Assembly (NCBI GenBank): GCA_905198835.1
Contig: CAJKDY010000010.1
Location: forward strand, 1 to 64,000
Source: an uncultured Eubacteriales bacterium
Lineage (GTDB): Bacteria; Bacillota; Clostridia; Oscillospirales; Oscillospiraceae
Reading direction: 5' to 3'
Length of the DNA: 64,000 nt
Part shown: positions 41,408 through 50,338 of the stretch, in pieces
Layout: the number at the start of each line of letters is the position of its first letter
Numbering within the stretch: position 1 is the first letter of the stretch
Made by a program: the position numbers and the translations under genes
The notes under the pieces: model-generated
Databases searched by the model: none
What the model was told of the DNA's origin: nothing
Seen by the model: the letters and a program-made list of their open reading frames with translations, nothing else

Positions 41408-42091
41408 TCACTCCAACTCCTTCTTCAGCTTCTCCAGCGCCTTCTTCTCAATGCGGGATACATAGCTGCGGCTGATATTGCACTGGGCGGCGATCTCCCG
41501 CTGGGTCAGGGGCGGCTGACCGCTGAGGCCGTAGCGCAGGTCGATGATGCGCGCTTCCCGGCCCGTCAGGCAGCGCTTGACCACCGTCCGGACCTTTTTG
41601 CACGACTCCTTCACGTCCAGGTCCTCCAGCATGGTGTCGTCCACCCGGATCACGTCCATCAGTGAAAGGTTGTTGCCCTCGCCGTCGTTTTCCAGGGTAT
41701 CGGACAGGGACACCTCCCCTTGCAGCTTGCGGCGACTGCGGAAGTACATCAAGATCTCATTTTCGATGCACCGGCTGGCATAGGTGGCCAGTTTGATGCC
41801 CTTGTCGGGCTTGAAGGTGCTCACCGCCTTAATAAGCCCGATGGTGCCGATGGAAATGAGGTCATCTTGATCGGCGGACTGGGTATAGTATTTCTTCACG
41901 ATATGGGCCACCAATCGGAGATTATGCTCCACCAGGGTATTGCGGGCGGCCAAGTCACCCTGCTGGGCCAGGTCCAGGTACTTGCGCTCCTCATCGGCCT
42001 TGAGAGGCTTGGGGAAGGATCCGGTGTTGCCCGATAGGCGCAGGGTCAGAAACAGCGAGTTGAGCATTAAGACAAGCCAGGCTGACAGCAT
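41408..42091 (-). CDS. sigK: RNA polymerase sporulation sigma factor SigK
   Basis: A 227-residue late mother-cell sigma factor. A hydrophobic N-terminal pro-sequence (AWLVLMLNSLFLTLRLSGNT) is followed by SFPKPLKADEERKYL, region 2 with LISIGTIGLIKAVSTFKPDK and KLATYASRCIENEILMYFRS, and region 4 with REARIIDLRYGLSGQPPLTQ and the HTH QREIAAQCNISRSYVSRIEK. SigK drives cortex and coat genes after pro-sequence removal by SpoIVFB. The gene is continuous here: no skin-type element splits it. GGAGGTGG lies upstream of the ATG. Confidence 0.92.
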   Translation of the reverse strand: MLSAWLVLMLNSLFLTLRLSGNTGSFPKPLKADEERKYLDLAQQGDLAARNTLVEHNLRLVAHIVKKYYTQSADQDDLISIGTIGLIKAVSTFKPDKGIKLATYASRCIENEILMYFRSRRKLQGEVSLSDTLENDGEGNNLSLMDVIRVDDTMLEDLDVKESCKKVRTVVKRCLTGREARIIDLRYGLSGQPPLTQREIAAQCNISRSYVSRIEKKALEKLKKELE

Positions 42092-42260
42092 TTTGCTCCA
42101 CCTCCGAAATGGAGCCTATGCGCCACCGGATTGTCCCTATGCCACAGGTTATCCGATTGTCACCGGCAAAAATCAAAAGGGACGGCGCCTCTGTCTGCGT
42201 AACAGAAGCGTCCGTCCCCCTTGCCACACTCAGTCAAAGTCCGGAACCAGAATATTTTGT

Positions 42261-43592
42261 TCAGAAGGCCACCTGCAGCAGTAGCGCTACCGCGCATAAG
42301 ATCGCGGCGCAGGGGACGTAGAGATACCGGCCCAAACCATACCATAGCGATCCCGAAGGCCGTTTGGCTCCCCGGTTGATCTCCTCCAGCAGCTCTCCCC
42401 GCCGCATGATCCAAAACCAGGACACAGCGCCCAGGGTGGCGCCGATGGGGATGATATAGATGGATACGATATCCATCCACGGCCCCCATTTGAAGATGGG
42501 CTCCATATGCAGCCCGATCCCCAGACAGATCACGCACAAGATGACCAGCACAAGTTTTCGGCCCAGCTTCGGGAATCTATGGAGCAGGGACTCTCCCACA
42601 GCCTCAAACATATTTTGCAGGGAGCTGACCCCGGCAAAGACCATGGCGGTATAGAGAATAATGGCAAAGAGTTGCCCAAAGGGGATGTCCTGCAGGATGC
42701 GGGGCAGGATCACAAACAAGAGCGAGGGGCCCGCCGCCACGTCCATATCGTAGGCAAAGCAGGCGGGAATGATGACCATGGCGGCCACCAGGGCAGCGAT
42801 GGTGTCAAAGAGAGCGGTCCGGCGGGCCAACGAGACCACATCCTCATCCGGGTGCAGGTAGGCTCCATAGACGATCATGCCGCTGCCGGTGATGGACAAG
42901 GAAAAGAATGCCTGGCCCATGGCCCAGATCCACACCATAGGGTCCAGCAGGTCGGACCAGCGGGGGGTGAACATGTACTTGTAGCCCTCCGCCGCCCCGG
43001 GCAAAAAGGCCACCCGGACAGCCAGCACCACAAAGATCACAAAGAAAAGGGGCATCATGACCTTGTTGCTTTTCTCAATGCTCTTGGCTCCCAGCAACAG
43101 GGTGAGCAGAGTACCGATCACCACGATCACATGGAAGGGCACCACCGAGTAATCGGACATAGAAAATGCCTCAAACCATGGCTCCGGAGCCACCTCCATC
43201 AGCGACCCGCCCACCGAGGCAAAAAGGGCCTTGAGCACATAGGCGATGATCACGGCATAGCCGATGGCGATACACATAGATCCAGCCAGCGGCAACCATC
43301 CCAGCGTGGCCCCGGCAGGGCGCAACTTCCGATCTCGGCTGGTCCAGGCCATCTGATAAGAGCCGAGGGTCCCTGTGCGCGCTCGGCGGCCCACGGCGTA
43401 TTCAGCGCTCAGGCCCACCGTGCCAAACAGCAGGATAAAAAACAAATAGGCCAGCAAGAAAGCGCCACCACCGTTGCTTCCCATCTTCGCCGGAAAGCCC
43501 CAGACATTTGCCATGCCCACGGCGGAGCCAACTGCCGACAGCACAAACCCCCAGCTGCTGGTAAATCTGTGGGGCTGATTCTTCTCATGCAT
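42261..43592 (-). CDS. Sodium-dependent NSS/SNF-family transporter
   Basis: A 443-residue LeuT-type transporter with about 11 membrane spans. The sodium site signature is in FVLSAVGSAVGMANVWGFPA; the rest follows NSS order, with AFFSLSITGSGMIVYGAYLH (TM6-like) and SLQNMFEAVGESLLHRFPKL near the end. Such proteins import amino acids or related compounds with Na+. The ATG at 43592 is preferred: AAAGGAG directly abuts the ATG at 43604, but lies 12 bases before this one, so either is possible. A divergent region with a minus-strand promoter (43658-43687) separates it from the kinase-like gene. Confidence 0.88.
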   Translation of the reverse strand: MHEKNQPHRFTSSWGFVLSAVGSAVGMANVWGFPAKMGSNGGGAFLLAYLFFILLFGTVGLSAEYAVGRRARTGTLGSYQMAWTSRDRKLRPAGATLGWLPLAGSMCIAIGYAVIIAYVLKALFASVGGSLMEVAPEPWFEAFSMSDYSVVPFHVIVVIGTLLTLLLGAKSIEKSNKVMMPLFFVIFVVLAVRVAFLPGAAEGYKYMFTPRWSDLLDPMVWIWAMGQAFFSLSITGSGMIVYGAYLHPDEDVVSLARRTALFDTIAALVAAMVIIPACFAYDMDVAAGPSLLFVILPRILQDIPFGQLFAIILYTAMVFAGVSSLQNMFEAVGESLLHRFPKLGRKLVLVILCVICLGIGLHMEPIFKWGPWMDIVSIYIIPIGATLGAVSWFWIMRRGELLEEINRGAKRPSGSLWYGLGRYLYVPCAAILCAVALLLQVAF

Positions 43593-43657
43593 CTCTACGC
43601 TCATCTCCTTTGTGTCCGCCGCGGCGAAAATATTGCACATTTTACATATTTTATTCA

Positions 43658-43687
43658 ATTATACGTCCCTTTGACTTCCTATGTCAA
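43658..43687 (-). promoter_or_regulatory. Promoter of the NSS transporter
   Basis: Minus strand TTGACA (43687-43682) and TATAAT (43663-43658) with an 18-base spacer. Confidence 0.72.
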
Positions 43688-43831
43688 GGGATAAGACGAA
43701 AAACGATCGGCAGGCAGGGCGGCGGTCCTTTTTCTGCGTTAGGCAGCGGATTTTCTCCTTGCAATTTTTTGAAAAATCAAGTAAACTTGACTTGGGCAGA
43801 GAACGCCCAATCTGAAAGTGGGGTGGATGCA

Positions 43832-44461
43832 ATGAGCCATCGGATCATCACCATCAGTCGGGAATTCGGAAGCGGAGGCCGGGAGGTTGGCAAGCGGCTG
43901 GCCGAGCGCCTTGGCGTGGCCTACTATGACCGGGAGATCATCACCGCCGTAGCCGAAAAAAGCGGCCTGGCCGAGGAGTACATCGCCAGTATCTCTGAGC
44001 GGGGCGTAGACGCCTACTACCCCATCACCTTCGGACATACTTTCGCTTATTCCTCCGGTCTGATCGACCCCCAGATGGAGGTCATGGCCGAGCAGAACAA
44101 GCTTCTTAAGGAACTGGCCCGTAAGGGCGACTGCGTCATCGTGGGCCGTTGCGCGGATGTGGTGCTGCGGGAAGAAGCGCCCTTCAACCTCTTTGTATAC
44201 GCCGACCTGGAGAGCAAGCTGGCGCGCTGCAAGGCCCGGCAGAGCGCGGACGAAAAGGCCCTGAGCAGCAATGACCTCAAACGTCGCATGGCCAAGGTGG
44301 ACAAGGGCCGCGCCCGCTACCGCTCTTTGCTCACTGACACCCGCTGGGGCGACAAGGCGGCTTATCACCTGTGCGTCAACACCAGCGGCTGGGATATGCA
44401 CGCCTTGGTAGATACCCTGGCGCCCACAGTCCAGGCGTGGTTCGACAACCGGGGAAAATAA
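43832..44461 (+). CDS. Cytidylate-kinase-like protein
   Basis: A 209-residue P-loop protein of the cytidylate kinase-like family. SREFGSGGREVGKRLAERLG holds the P-loop-like glycine stretch (usual GxxGSGG rather than GxxGxGKT); YYDREIITAVAEKSGLAEEY and GDCVIVGRCADVVL follow, as does an arginine-rich lid (LARCKARQSADEKALSS, with RYRSLLTDTRWGDKAAYHLC later). It is a different subfamily from Cmk and its substrate is unknown. The ATG at 43832 has GGGGTGG upstream; a GTG three codons earlier is possible. Confidence 0.85.
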   Translation: MSHRIITISREFGSGGREVGKRLAERLGVAYYDREIITAVAEKSGLAEEYIASISERGVDAYYPITFGHTFAYSSGLIDPQMEVMAEQNKLLKELARKGDCVIVGRCADVVLREEAPFNLFVYADLESKLARCKARQSADEKALSSNDLKRRMAKVDKGRARYRSLLTDTRWGDKAAYHLCVNTSGWDMHALVDTLAPTVQAWFDNRGK

Positions 44462-44474
44462 ATCAAAAAAAGTA

Positions 44475-44503
44475 TTGACAATCGGCGGCCAAGGTGCTAG
44501 AAT
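44475..44503 (+). promoter_or_regulatory. Promoter of tRNA-Ala
   Basis: TTGACA (44475-44480), 17-base spacer, TAGAAT (44498-44503). Confidence 0.75.
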
Positions 44504-44534
44504 ACCATTTGTTCAGCGGCCCGCCGCCGAATTT

Positions 44535-44610
<76 letters not shown>

Positions 44611-44616
44611 TAACGC

Positions 44617-44656
44617 AAAGGCGTCGAACATCATAAAAAGATGTTCGGCGCTTTTG
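44617..44656 (+). terminator. Terminator of tRNA-Ala
   Basis: AAGGCGTCGAACATC / GATGTTCGGCGCTT hairpin followed by TTTTG. Confidence 0.82.
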
Positions 44657-44744
44657 CTTGAATAGCACGGTAGAAACACCTTCCTCATCAAAGTTGGCAT
44701 TGTGCATCAGTCGCACGGACAAGCGGAGAAAGGAACGTGATCCT

Positions 44745-45590
44745 ATGACTGAAAAAGAAAAGTTGGACCTGCGTCTCGCCGCCTGCAAGGTCCGCATGGG
44801 CATCATCGAGGGGACCCATGCGGCTAAGTGCGGACATCCCGGCGGCAGCCTTTCGGCAACGGACGTGCTGACGTATCTCTACTTTCGAGAGATGAACATC
44901 GACCCCAAGGCTCCCCAGAAGTCCGACCGGGACCGGTTCGTCCTCTCCAAGGGTCACAACGCCCCAGGGCTCTACGCCGCCCTGGCTAACCGGGGTTTTT
45001 TCCCTGTAGAGGATCTGAAGACCCTGCGGCACATCGACTCCTATCTCCAAGGCCACCCCAATATGCAGACTGTCCCCGGCGTGGATATGTCCACCGGATC
45101 GTTGGGCCAGGGCATCTCCGCCGCCTGCGGCATGGCCCTGGCCGCCCGCCACACGGGTAATCCCTGCCGGGTATACACCCTGCTGGGCGACGGCGAGATC
45201 GAAGAGGGCGAGGTCTGGGAGGCGTTGATGTTCGCCGCCCACTACAAGCTGGAAAACCTCTGCGTGATCATCGACAACAACGGCCTGCAGATCGACGGCC
45301 CCATCGACCAGGTCATGAACTCTTACCCCATTGTGGACAAACTCCAGGCCTTTAACTTTGAGGTGGTGGAGATCGACGGCAACGACTTTGACGCGCTGGA
45401 GAGCGCGTTTGCCCAGTTCCACGCCACCCACGGCCGTCCCTTTGCCATCGTGATGAAGACCATCAAGGGTCTGGGCGTATCCTATATGGAGAACAACGCG
45501 GACTGGCACGGCAAGGCCCCCAACGACGAGGAATACAGCCTGGCGATGTCCGAGTTGAACGCCGCCCTGGCCGGATTGGAGGGGAATTAA
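44745..45590 (+). CDS. Transketolase, N-terminal subunit
   Basis: A 281-residue thiamine-diphosphate-binding half of a split transketolase. The cofactor motif is GDGEIEEGEVWEALMFAAHY ... NNGLQIDG; the active-site histidines are in CGHPGGSLSATDVL and SKGHNAPGLYAAL. Together with the next gene it moves two-carbon units in the non-oxidative pentose phosphate pathway. The ATG at 44745 has GGAGAAAGGA upstream. It follows tRNA-Ala's terminator, and the C-terminal subunit starts 1 base after its stop. Confidence 0.93.
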   Translation: MTEKEKLDLRLAACKVRMGIIEGTHAAKCGHPGGSLSATDVLTYLYFREMNIDPKAPQKSDRDRFVLSKGHNAPGLYAALANRGFFPVEDLKTLRHIDSYLQGHPNMQTVPGVDMSTGSLGQGISAACGMALAARHTGNPCRVYTLLGDGEIEEGEVWEALMFAAHYKLENLCVIIDNNGLQIDGPIDQVMNSYPIVDKLQAFNFEVVEIDGNDFDALESAFAQFHATHGRPFAIVMKTIKGLGVSYMENNADWHGKAPNDEEYSLAMSELNAALAGLEGN

Positions 45591-45591
45591 G

Positions 45592-46536
45592 ATGGCTGAG
45601 ATCAAAAAGATCGCCACCCGGGAGGGCTACGGAAACGCGCTGAAGGACCTGATGGCGGAGCATGAGGAGATCATTGTCTTTGACGCCGACCTCTCCAACG
45701 CCACCAAGACCAATATCGTAAAAAAGGCCTTCCCCTCCCGCCACTTCAATTGCGGCATTGCCGAGGGCAACATGATGGCTGTGGCCGCGGGAGCCGCGGC
45801 CATGGGCCTGGTCCCTTTCGCCTCCAGCTTTGCCATGTTTGCCGCCGGTCGCGCCTTTGAGCAGGTCCGCAATTCCATTGGCTACACCCAGCTCAACGTG
45901 AAGATCGGCGCCACCCACGGCGGCATCTCCGTCGGCGAGGACGGGGCTTCCCACCAATGCTGCGAGGACTTCGCCCTGATGCGCAGTATCCCCGGCATGG
46001 TGGTGGTCTCCCCGGCGGACGATGTGGAGGCAAGAGCCGTCGTCCGGGCGGCCTATGCCCACAAGGGGCCTGTCTATATGCGTTTTTGCCGGTTCGCCAC
46101 CCCGGTCTTTCACGACCCGGATACCTTCCGCTTCCAGCTGGGCAAGGGCGAGGTGCTCCGGGACGGCACGGACGTGGCCATCCTGGCCAACGGCATCCTG
46201 GTCTATGAGGCCCTGGAGGCCGCAACGGCCCTTGCCCAGCGGGGCGTCTCCGCCCGGGTCATCAACATGGCCACTATCAAGCCTCTGGACGAGGCTCTGG
46301 TGCTGAAGGCGGCGGCAGACTGCGGCAGGATCATCACCTGCGAGGAGCACTCCATCATCGGCGGTCTGGGCGAGGCCGTTTGCTCGCTGCTGTGCGAAAA
46401 GCGCCCCACCCCCGTGCGCCGCATTGGCGTCAACGATGAATTCGGCCACTCCGGCCCCGCCGCCGCTCTGCTCCAGCAGTTTGGCCTGTCCGCTGAGCAT
46501 ATTGCGGCAGTCGCCATGGACTTCTGCGGAAAATAA
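45592..46536 (+). CDS. Transketolase, C-terminal subunit
   Basis: A 314-residue partner holding the Pyr-binding domain (about 1-165) with EEIIVFDADLSNATKTNIVK, the catalytic glutamate in NCGIAEGNMMAVAAGAAAMG, and AFEQVRNSIGYTQLNVKIGA. The C-terminal transketolase domain (about 190-310) contains GRIITCEEHSIIGGLGEAVC. Split transketolases of this type are common in Clostridia and also resemble the DXS fold, but DXS is never split this way. Terminator follows at 46581. Confidence 0.93.
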   Translation: MAEIKKIATREGYGNALKDLMAEHEEIIVFDADLSNATKTNIVKKAFPSRHFNCGIAEGNMMAVAAGAAAMGLVPFASSFAMFAAGRAFEQVRNSIGYTQLNVKIGATHGGISVGEDGASHQCCEDFALMRSIPGMVVVSPADDVEARAVVRAAYAHKGPVYMRFCRFATPVFHDPDTFRFQLGKGEVLRDGTDVAILANGILVYEALEAATALAQRGVSARVINMATIKPLDEALVLKAAADCGRIITCEEHSIIGGLGEAVCSLLCEKRPTPVRRIGVNDEFGHSGPAAALLQQFGLSAEHIAAVAMDFCGK

Positions 46537-46580
46537 GCGTCGTCCCCGCCGGGGCTCCCTACGATCGCTCTCACCTAACT

Positions 46581-46612
46581 CAAGCGGCGGCCTTCGGGCC
46601 GCCGCTTTTTTG
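46581..46612 (+). terminator. Terminator of the transketolase operon
   Basis: AAGCGGCGGCC / GGCCGCCGCTT with TTCG-like loop and T run. Confidence 0.9.
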
Positions 46613-46617
46613 CGGAC

Positions 46618-46646
46618 TTTACATTTTCCCCGCTTTTGCGTATAAT
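46618..46646 (+). promoter_or_regulatory. Promoter of the clostripain-family gene
   Basis: TTTACA (46618-46623), 17-base spacer, TATAAT (46641-46646). Confidence 0.75.
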
Positions 46647-46679
46647 GAGAGCCGCAGAGAAACGGGAAGGAGCGATCTT

Positions 46680-49085
46680 ATGGAACGCAAGGGCCGGCCG
46701 GTGGGCCGAAAGAAAAATGTCCTGGGTGGCACGGGTCATGTAGGCAGACGTCAGGGCGCCAGCGGCGTGGGCGGCGGCGCCTTTGGCGGCAAAAAATCCG
46801 GCGGGTCTTCTCCCTCCGCCCCCAGGCAAAACAGCTCCCAGCGAAGTGACGCCCAGCGAGGTATCGACCTGGGCGATGTGGCTGACCTGATCGGGACTGT
46901 CAGCTCAGCCACCGGCTCGGGCAAGAAAAAGCCCTCGCTGGTGACTATTTTGATCCTGGTGGCGGTGCTGGTTTTCGGCGGCGGTGGGCTGGGCAGCCTG
47001 GTCGGGCTTTTTGACGGCGACAGCGCCGGCCTTAGCTCCCTGGGCACATCCGACATATCTACGCCCAACTACACCACCACTACCGGCAGCGGCGCAGTGG
47101 ATACCTCTGTCTCCAGCAAGGCCCGGGACAAGCGGGTGGCCCTGGCCGGGGACGGCAGCGACACCACCACCATCCTGGTCTACCTGTGCGGCACCGACCT
47201 GGAGTCCAGCGGAGGCTTTGCCACAAAGGACCTCCAGGAGATGGCCGCGGCGGAGATCGGCGATAATGTGCGGCTGCTGGTCTTCACTGGTGGGTGTAAG
47301 AGCTGGCGCAACAGCCTGGTCGCCAACGACAAAAACCAGATCTATCAGGTCCTGAACGGCGGCGTCAAACTCCAGTGGGAGAGCGACTCCCTCCAGGCTA
47401 TGACCGATCCGGACACCCTGGCGGGCTTTATCCAGTGGGGCAAGCGCAACTACCCCGCCGACCGCTACGAGCTGATCTTCTGGGACCACGGCGGCGGGTC
47501 CCTGAGCGGCTACGGCTATGACGAGGTCTATCCCCGCTCGGGCTCCATGAGCCTCAGCGGCATTGCCAAGGCCCTGCGAGACGGCGGCTGCACCTTTGAC
47601 TTCATCGGCTTTGACGCGTGCCTGATGGCCACGCTGGAGACGGCCATGGTGGTCGAGCCCTACGCCGACTACCTGATCGCCTCGGAGGAGACCGAGCCCG
47701 GCTGCGGCTGGTACTATACCGACTGGCTCACGAAACTGTCCAAAGACCCGTCCATGTCTGCTTTGGATATAGGAAAAAATATCGCCGACAGCTTTGTCAG
47801 CGTGTGCGGCCAGGCGGCCCCAGGCCAGCAAGCCACGTTGTCAATCATCGACCTGGCTGAGCTCTCCGGCACGGTGCCCGGGACCTTCCGGGACTTTGCC
47901 CAGTCCACCAACGCCAGCATTCATGGGAATGACTATAAGGCCGTGGCCTCCGCCCGGGCCAACGCCAAGGAGTTTGCCCAGTCCAGCAACATCGACCAGA
48001 TCGACCTCATCCACCTGGCCGACAATATGGACACCACCCAGAGCCGGGCTCTGGCCCAGGCCTTACGCGGCGCGGTCAAATATAACGCTACCTCCCGGAA
48101 CATCTCCAACGCCAACGGCGTTTCCATCTACTTCCCCTATGGCAAGACCTCCAGCGTGTCCACTGCCAGCAAGCTCTACGACCAGATCGGTCTGGACAGC
48201 GCCTATACCGACTGCATCAAGTCCTTCGCCTCCCTGGAGGTGGCGGGCCAAACAGCCGCCGGTGGCCAGAGCGGTCAGCTGGGCTCGCTGTTCGACCTCT
48301 TCACCGGTTCCTCCTCCAGCTCCTCCTCTGGCAGCGATGTGCTGGGGATGCTGGGGTCTCTGCTGGGCGGCCGGGACCTTTCCAACGTGGGGTTGACGGC
48401 GGACAGCGCGGACTTTTTGGACGGCCAGCTGGTGGAAAACAGCGCCCAGTACCTCAGCGAGAACCGCTTTGACCCCTCCGCTCTGACCTGGACGCAGAAG
48501 GACGGCCAGCAGGTGGTGGCCCTTTCCGATGACCAATGGGACCTTGTCTCCTCCATCGCCCTGAACGTCTTTGTGGACGACGGCCAGGGGTATATCGACT
48601 TAGGTCTGGACAATGTCTTTGACTACAATGAAGACGGCGACCTGATCGGCACCTTTGACGGCACCTGGATGAGCGTCAACAGCCAGATCGTGGCCTATTA
48701 CCTGCTGGAGACCGACGACGCTTCCGGCGTCTCCCTGGGCTATATCCCCGCGCTGCTAAACGGCCAGCGGGTCGATCTGATGGTCTCCTTCTCGAACGAC
48801 ACCCAGTCCTGGACCGTGCTGGGCGCTCAGATCTGCTACGATGAAGATGAGACCTCCACCGTAGCCCGAGGCCTTATAGAGCTCCAAGACGGCGACGTGC
48901 TGGACTTCCTTTGCAGCTACTATGACTACGGCAGAAACTTCCTGGATAACTATCCTCTGGGCGAGACGGTAACGGTGGACGGTCCCCTGGTCCTGGGCAA
49001 CCTGGCCATGGACAACGCCGACTATATCGCCGCCTTCCGCTTCACCGACCTCTACCAAAATCACTACTGGACCCCGGAAATTTAA
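46680..49085 (+). CDS. Membrane-anchored clostripain-family (C11) cysteine peptidase
   Basis: An 801-residue protein. The first 85 residues are cytoplasmic, basic and Gly/Ser-rich (ERKGRPVGRKKNVLGG), followed by one membrane span (about 86-100, SLVTILILVAVLVFG). The peptidase domain follows: His270 in LIFWDHGGGSLSG and Cys314 in FIGFDACLMATLETA form the clostripain (C11) dyad. A Ser/Gly linker (about 535-550) leads to a C-terminal beta-rich region of about 250 residues of unknown function (starting near FDPSALTWTQKDGQ). C11 peptidases cut after Arg or Lys, usually after autoprocessing. Good ribosome binding site (AAGGAG). The domain points outside as an inside-N membrane protein with no cleavable signal peptide. 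Confidence 0.87.
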   Translation: MERKGRPVGRKKNVLGGTGHVGRRQGASGVGGGAFGGKKSGGSSPSAPRQNSSQRSDAQRGIDLGDVADLIGTVSSATGSGKKKPSLVTILILVAVLVFGGGGLGSLVGLFDGDSAGLSSLGTSDISTPNYTTTTGSGAVDTSVSSKARDKRVALAGDGSDTTTILVYLCGTDLESSGGFATKDLQEMAAAEIGDNVRLLVFTGGCKSWRNSLVANDKNQIYQVLNGGVKLQWESDSLQAMTDPDTLAGFIQWGKRNYPADRYELIFWDHGGGSLSGYGYDEVYPRSGSMSLSGIAKALRDGGCTFDFIGFDACLMATLETAMVVEPYADYLIASEETEPGCGWYYTDWLTKLSKDPSMSALDIGKNIADSFVSVCGQAAPGQQATLSIIDLAELSGTVPGTFRDFAQSTNASIHGNDYKAVASARANAKEFAQSSNIDQIDLIHLADNMDTTQSRALAQALRGAVKYNATSRNISNANGVSIYFPYGKTSSVSTASKLYDQIGLDSAYTDCIKSFASLEVAGQTAAGGQSGQLGSLFDLFTGSSSSSSSGSDVLGMLGSLLGGRDLSNVGLTADSADFLDGQLVENSAQYLSENRFDPSALTWTQKDGQQVVALSDDQWDLVSSIALNVFVDDGQGYIDLGLDNVFDYNEDGDLIGTFDGTWMSVNSQIVAYYLLETDDASGVSLGYIPALLNGQRVDLMVSFSNDTQSWTVLGAQICYDEDETSTVARGLIELQDGDVLDFLCSYYDYGRNFLDNYPLGETVTVDGPLVLGNLAMDNADYIAAFRFTDLYQNHYWTPEI

Positions 49086-49096
49086 GCGGCGGCATG

Positions 49097-49135
49097 AAAA
49101 AGGGCGTTTCCCACTAGTTGGGAAACGCCCTTTCA
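49097..49135. terminator. Bidirectional terminator
   Basis: AAAGGGCGTTTCCCA / TTGGGAAACGCCCTTT hairpin between convergent clostripain and azlD genes. Confidence 0.87.
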
Positions 49136-49143
49136 CTATGCCC

Positions 49144-49440
49144 TTAGATAAAAAGCTCCGTGATCAGCACCGTGGCGCAGCATAGGATGGCCACAGGCAT
49201 CAGTCCCGCGCCCAGCCAGGCGGCGGCCACGCCCACCACCAGGGCCAGGGCCCCGGCAACGGGGCTTTGGGGGTCGTCGATGATGGCGGGGACGGTCATC
49301 ACCGCCAGGGTCACATAGGGCACATAGTACAAAAAGGACTGGATAAACTTGCTTTGGATGGGCTTTCGGATGAGGGTCATGGGAAGCGCCCGGACGGCGT
49401 ACAGCGTCAGGGCCATGACTAGGATGTAGACGTAGTTCAC
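49144..49440 (-). CDS. azlD: AzlD-family branched-chain amino acid exporter subunit
   Basis: A 98-residue protein with about three membrane spans (VYILVMALTLYAVRALPMTL, SFLYYVPYVTLAVMTVPAII, AGALALVVGVAAAWLGAGLM). The RALP motif after the first span is typical of AzlD. The GTG at 49440 has GGAGG upstream and overlaps the azlC stop (GTGA), so the two are coupled. AzlCD exports branched-chain amino acids or analogues. Confidence 0.87.
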   Translation of the reverse strand: MNYVYILVMALTLYAVRALPMTLIRKPIQSKFIQSFLYYVPYVTLAVMTVPAIIDDPQSPVAGALALVVGVAAAWLGAGLMPVAILCCATVLITELFI

Positions 49441-50171
49441 CCTTCCCCGCCTCCTTCCTCCATGGGATGGGGAAAGAGAAGAGCCGCCAGGGAACACAGG
49501 ACCACCGTCAAAAGGATGATGCGCAAACTGGGCTCCAGCGTAGAGATCCACGGCAGGCGGCTGGCGGCAAAGCTGGCTATGAAGGATACCGCGATCAGCC
49601 CGGCGATGACCCGGTCCTGCCGGGCGCTTGGGATGATGGCGGCCAGGAACATTCCGTAAAGAGCCACGCTGAGGGCGCTGACGGCCCAGACCGGCATCAG
49701 GTCCCCCGCCACGCATCCCAAGGAAGAGCCCAGGGCCCAGCAGGGCGAGGCCACCAGCGCCGCACCGTAGAGGTAATAGGGTTCTAAATACCCCTCCCGG
49801 GCGATAGAAATGGCGAAGAGCTCGTCGGTGATGCACATGCTCATGCCAAAGCGGTGGACCAGCTTACCCGCCGGGTCCATGCGCTGGCTCATGGCCGTGG
49901 ACATCAAAAGATAGCGGGCGTTGACCACGATGGTGGTCAGGATCATGGTAAAGAGGCTTCCGGCGGCGGCGATCACGTCCAACCCAGCCTTTTCTCCGGC
50001 GGAGGCCCGGCACAAAAGGCTGGACAAAAAGCTCTGGACGGGATCCAGCCCCGCTTCCTGGGCCTTGACGCCCAGGGCAAAGGCCACGGCGAAATAGCCA
50101 AGGCCGATGGGAATACCGTCCCGCATTCCCTGGCGAAAGACCCCGGCGGTGGTTTTGATCTGCTCTGGCAT
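49437..50171 (-). CDS. azlC: AzlC-family branched-chain amino acid exporter subunit
   Basis: A 244-residue protein with about seven spans. QGMRDGIPIGLGYFAVAFAL, ARYLLMSTAMSQRM and TDELFAISIAREG are the AzlC signatures. The ATG at 50171 is 8 bases after AAAGGAAG; the ATG at 50177 is too close. The pair with azlD forms the permease; no Lrp-type regulator is adjacent. Confidence 0.9.
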   Translation of the reverse strand: MPEQIKTTAGVFRQGMRDGIPIGLGYFAVAFALGVKAQEAGLDPVQSFLSSLLCRASAGEKAGLDVIAAAGSLFTMILTTIVVNARYLLMSTAMSQRMDPAGKLVHRFGMSMCITDELFAISIAREGYLEPYYLYGAALVASPCWALGSSLGCVAGDLMPVWAVSALSVALYGMFLAAIIPSARQDRVIAGLIAVSFIASFAASRLPWISTLEPSLRIILLTVVLCSLAALLFPHPMEEGGGEG

Positions 50172-50238
50172 GGTCATCTTCCTTTGAAATCAGTGTCGAA
50201 ACGTATTGTATACCTTTTTGTCCAATTCGTAAATACCC

Positions 50239-50267
50239 TTGTTTTCGGCCGGAAAATTTGGTATACT
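50239..50267 (+). promoter_or_regulatory. Putative promoter of the DUF362 operon
   Basis: TTGTTT (50239-50244), 17-base spacer, TATACT (50262-50267). Confidence 0.6.
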
Positions 50268-50338
50268 AAAGCTATCGAAACTCCGGCCCAGGAAGGGCTG
50301 TGGGACGCCGCGGTGAACGCGGAGAAAGGAAGAGACAT

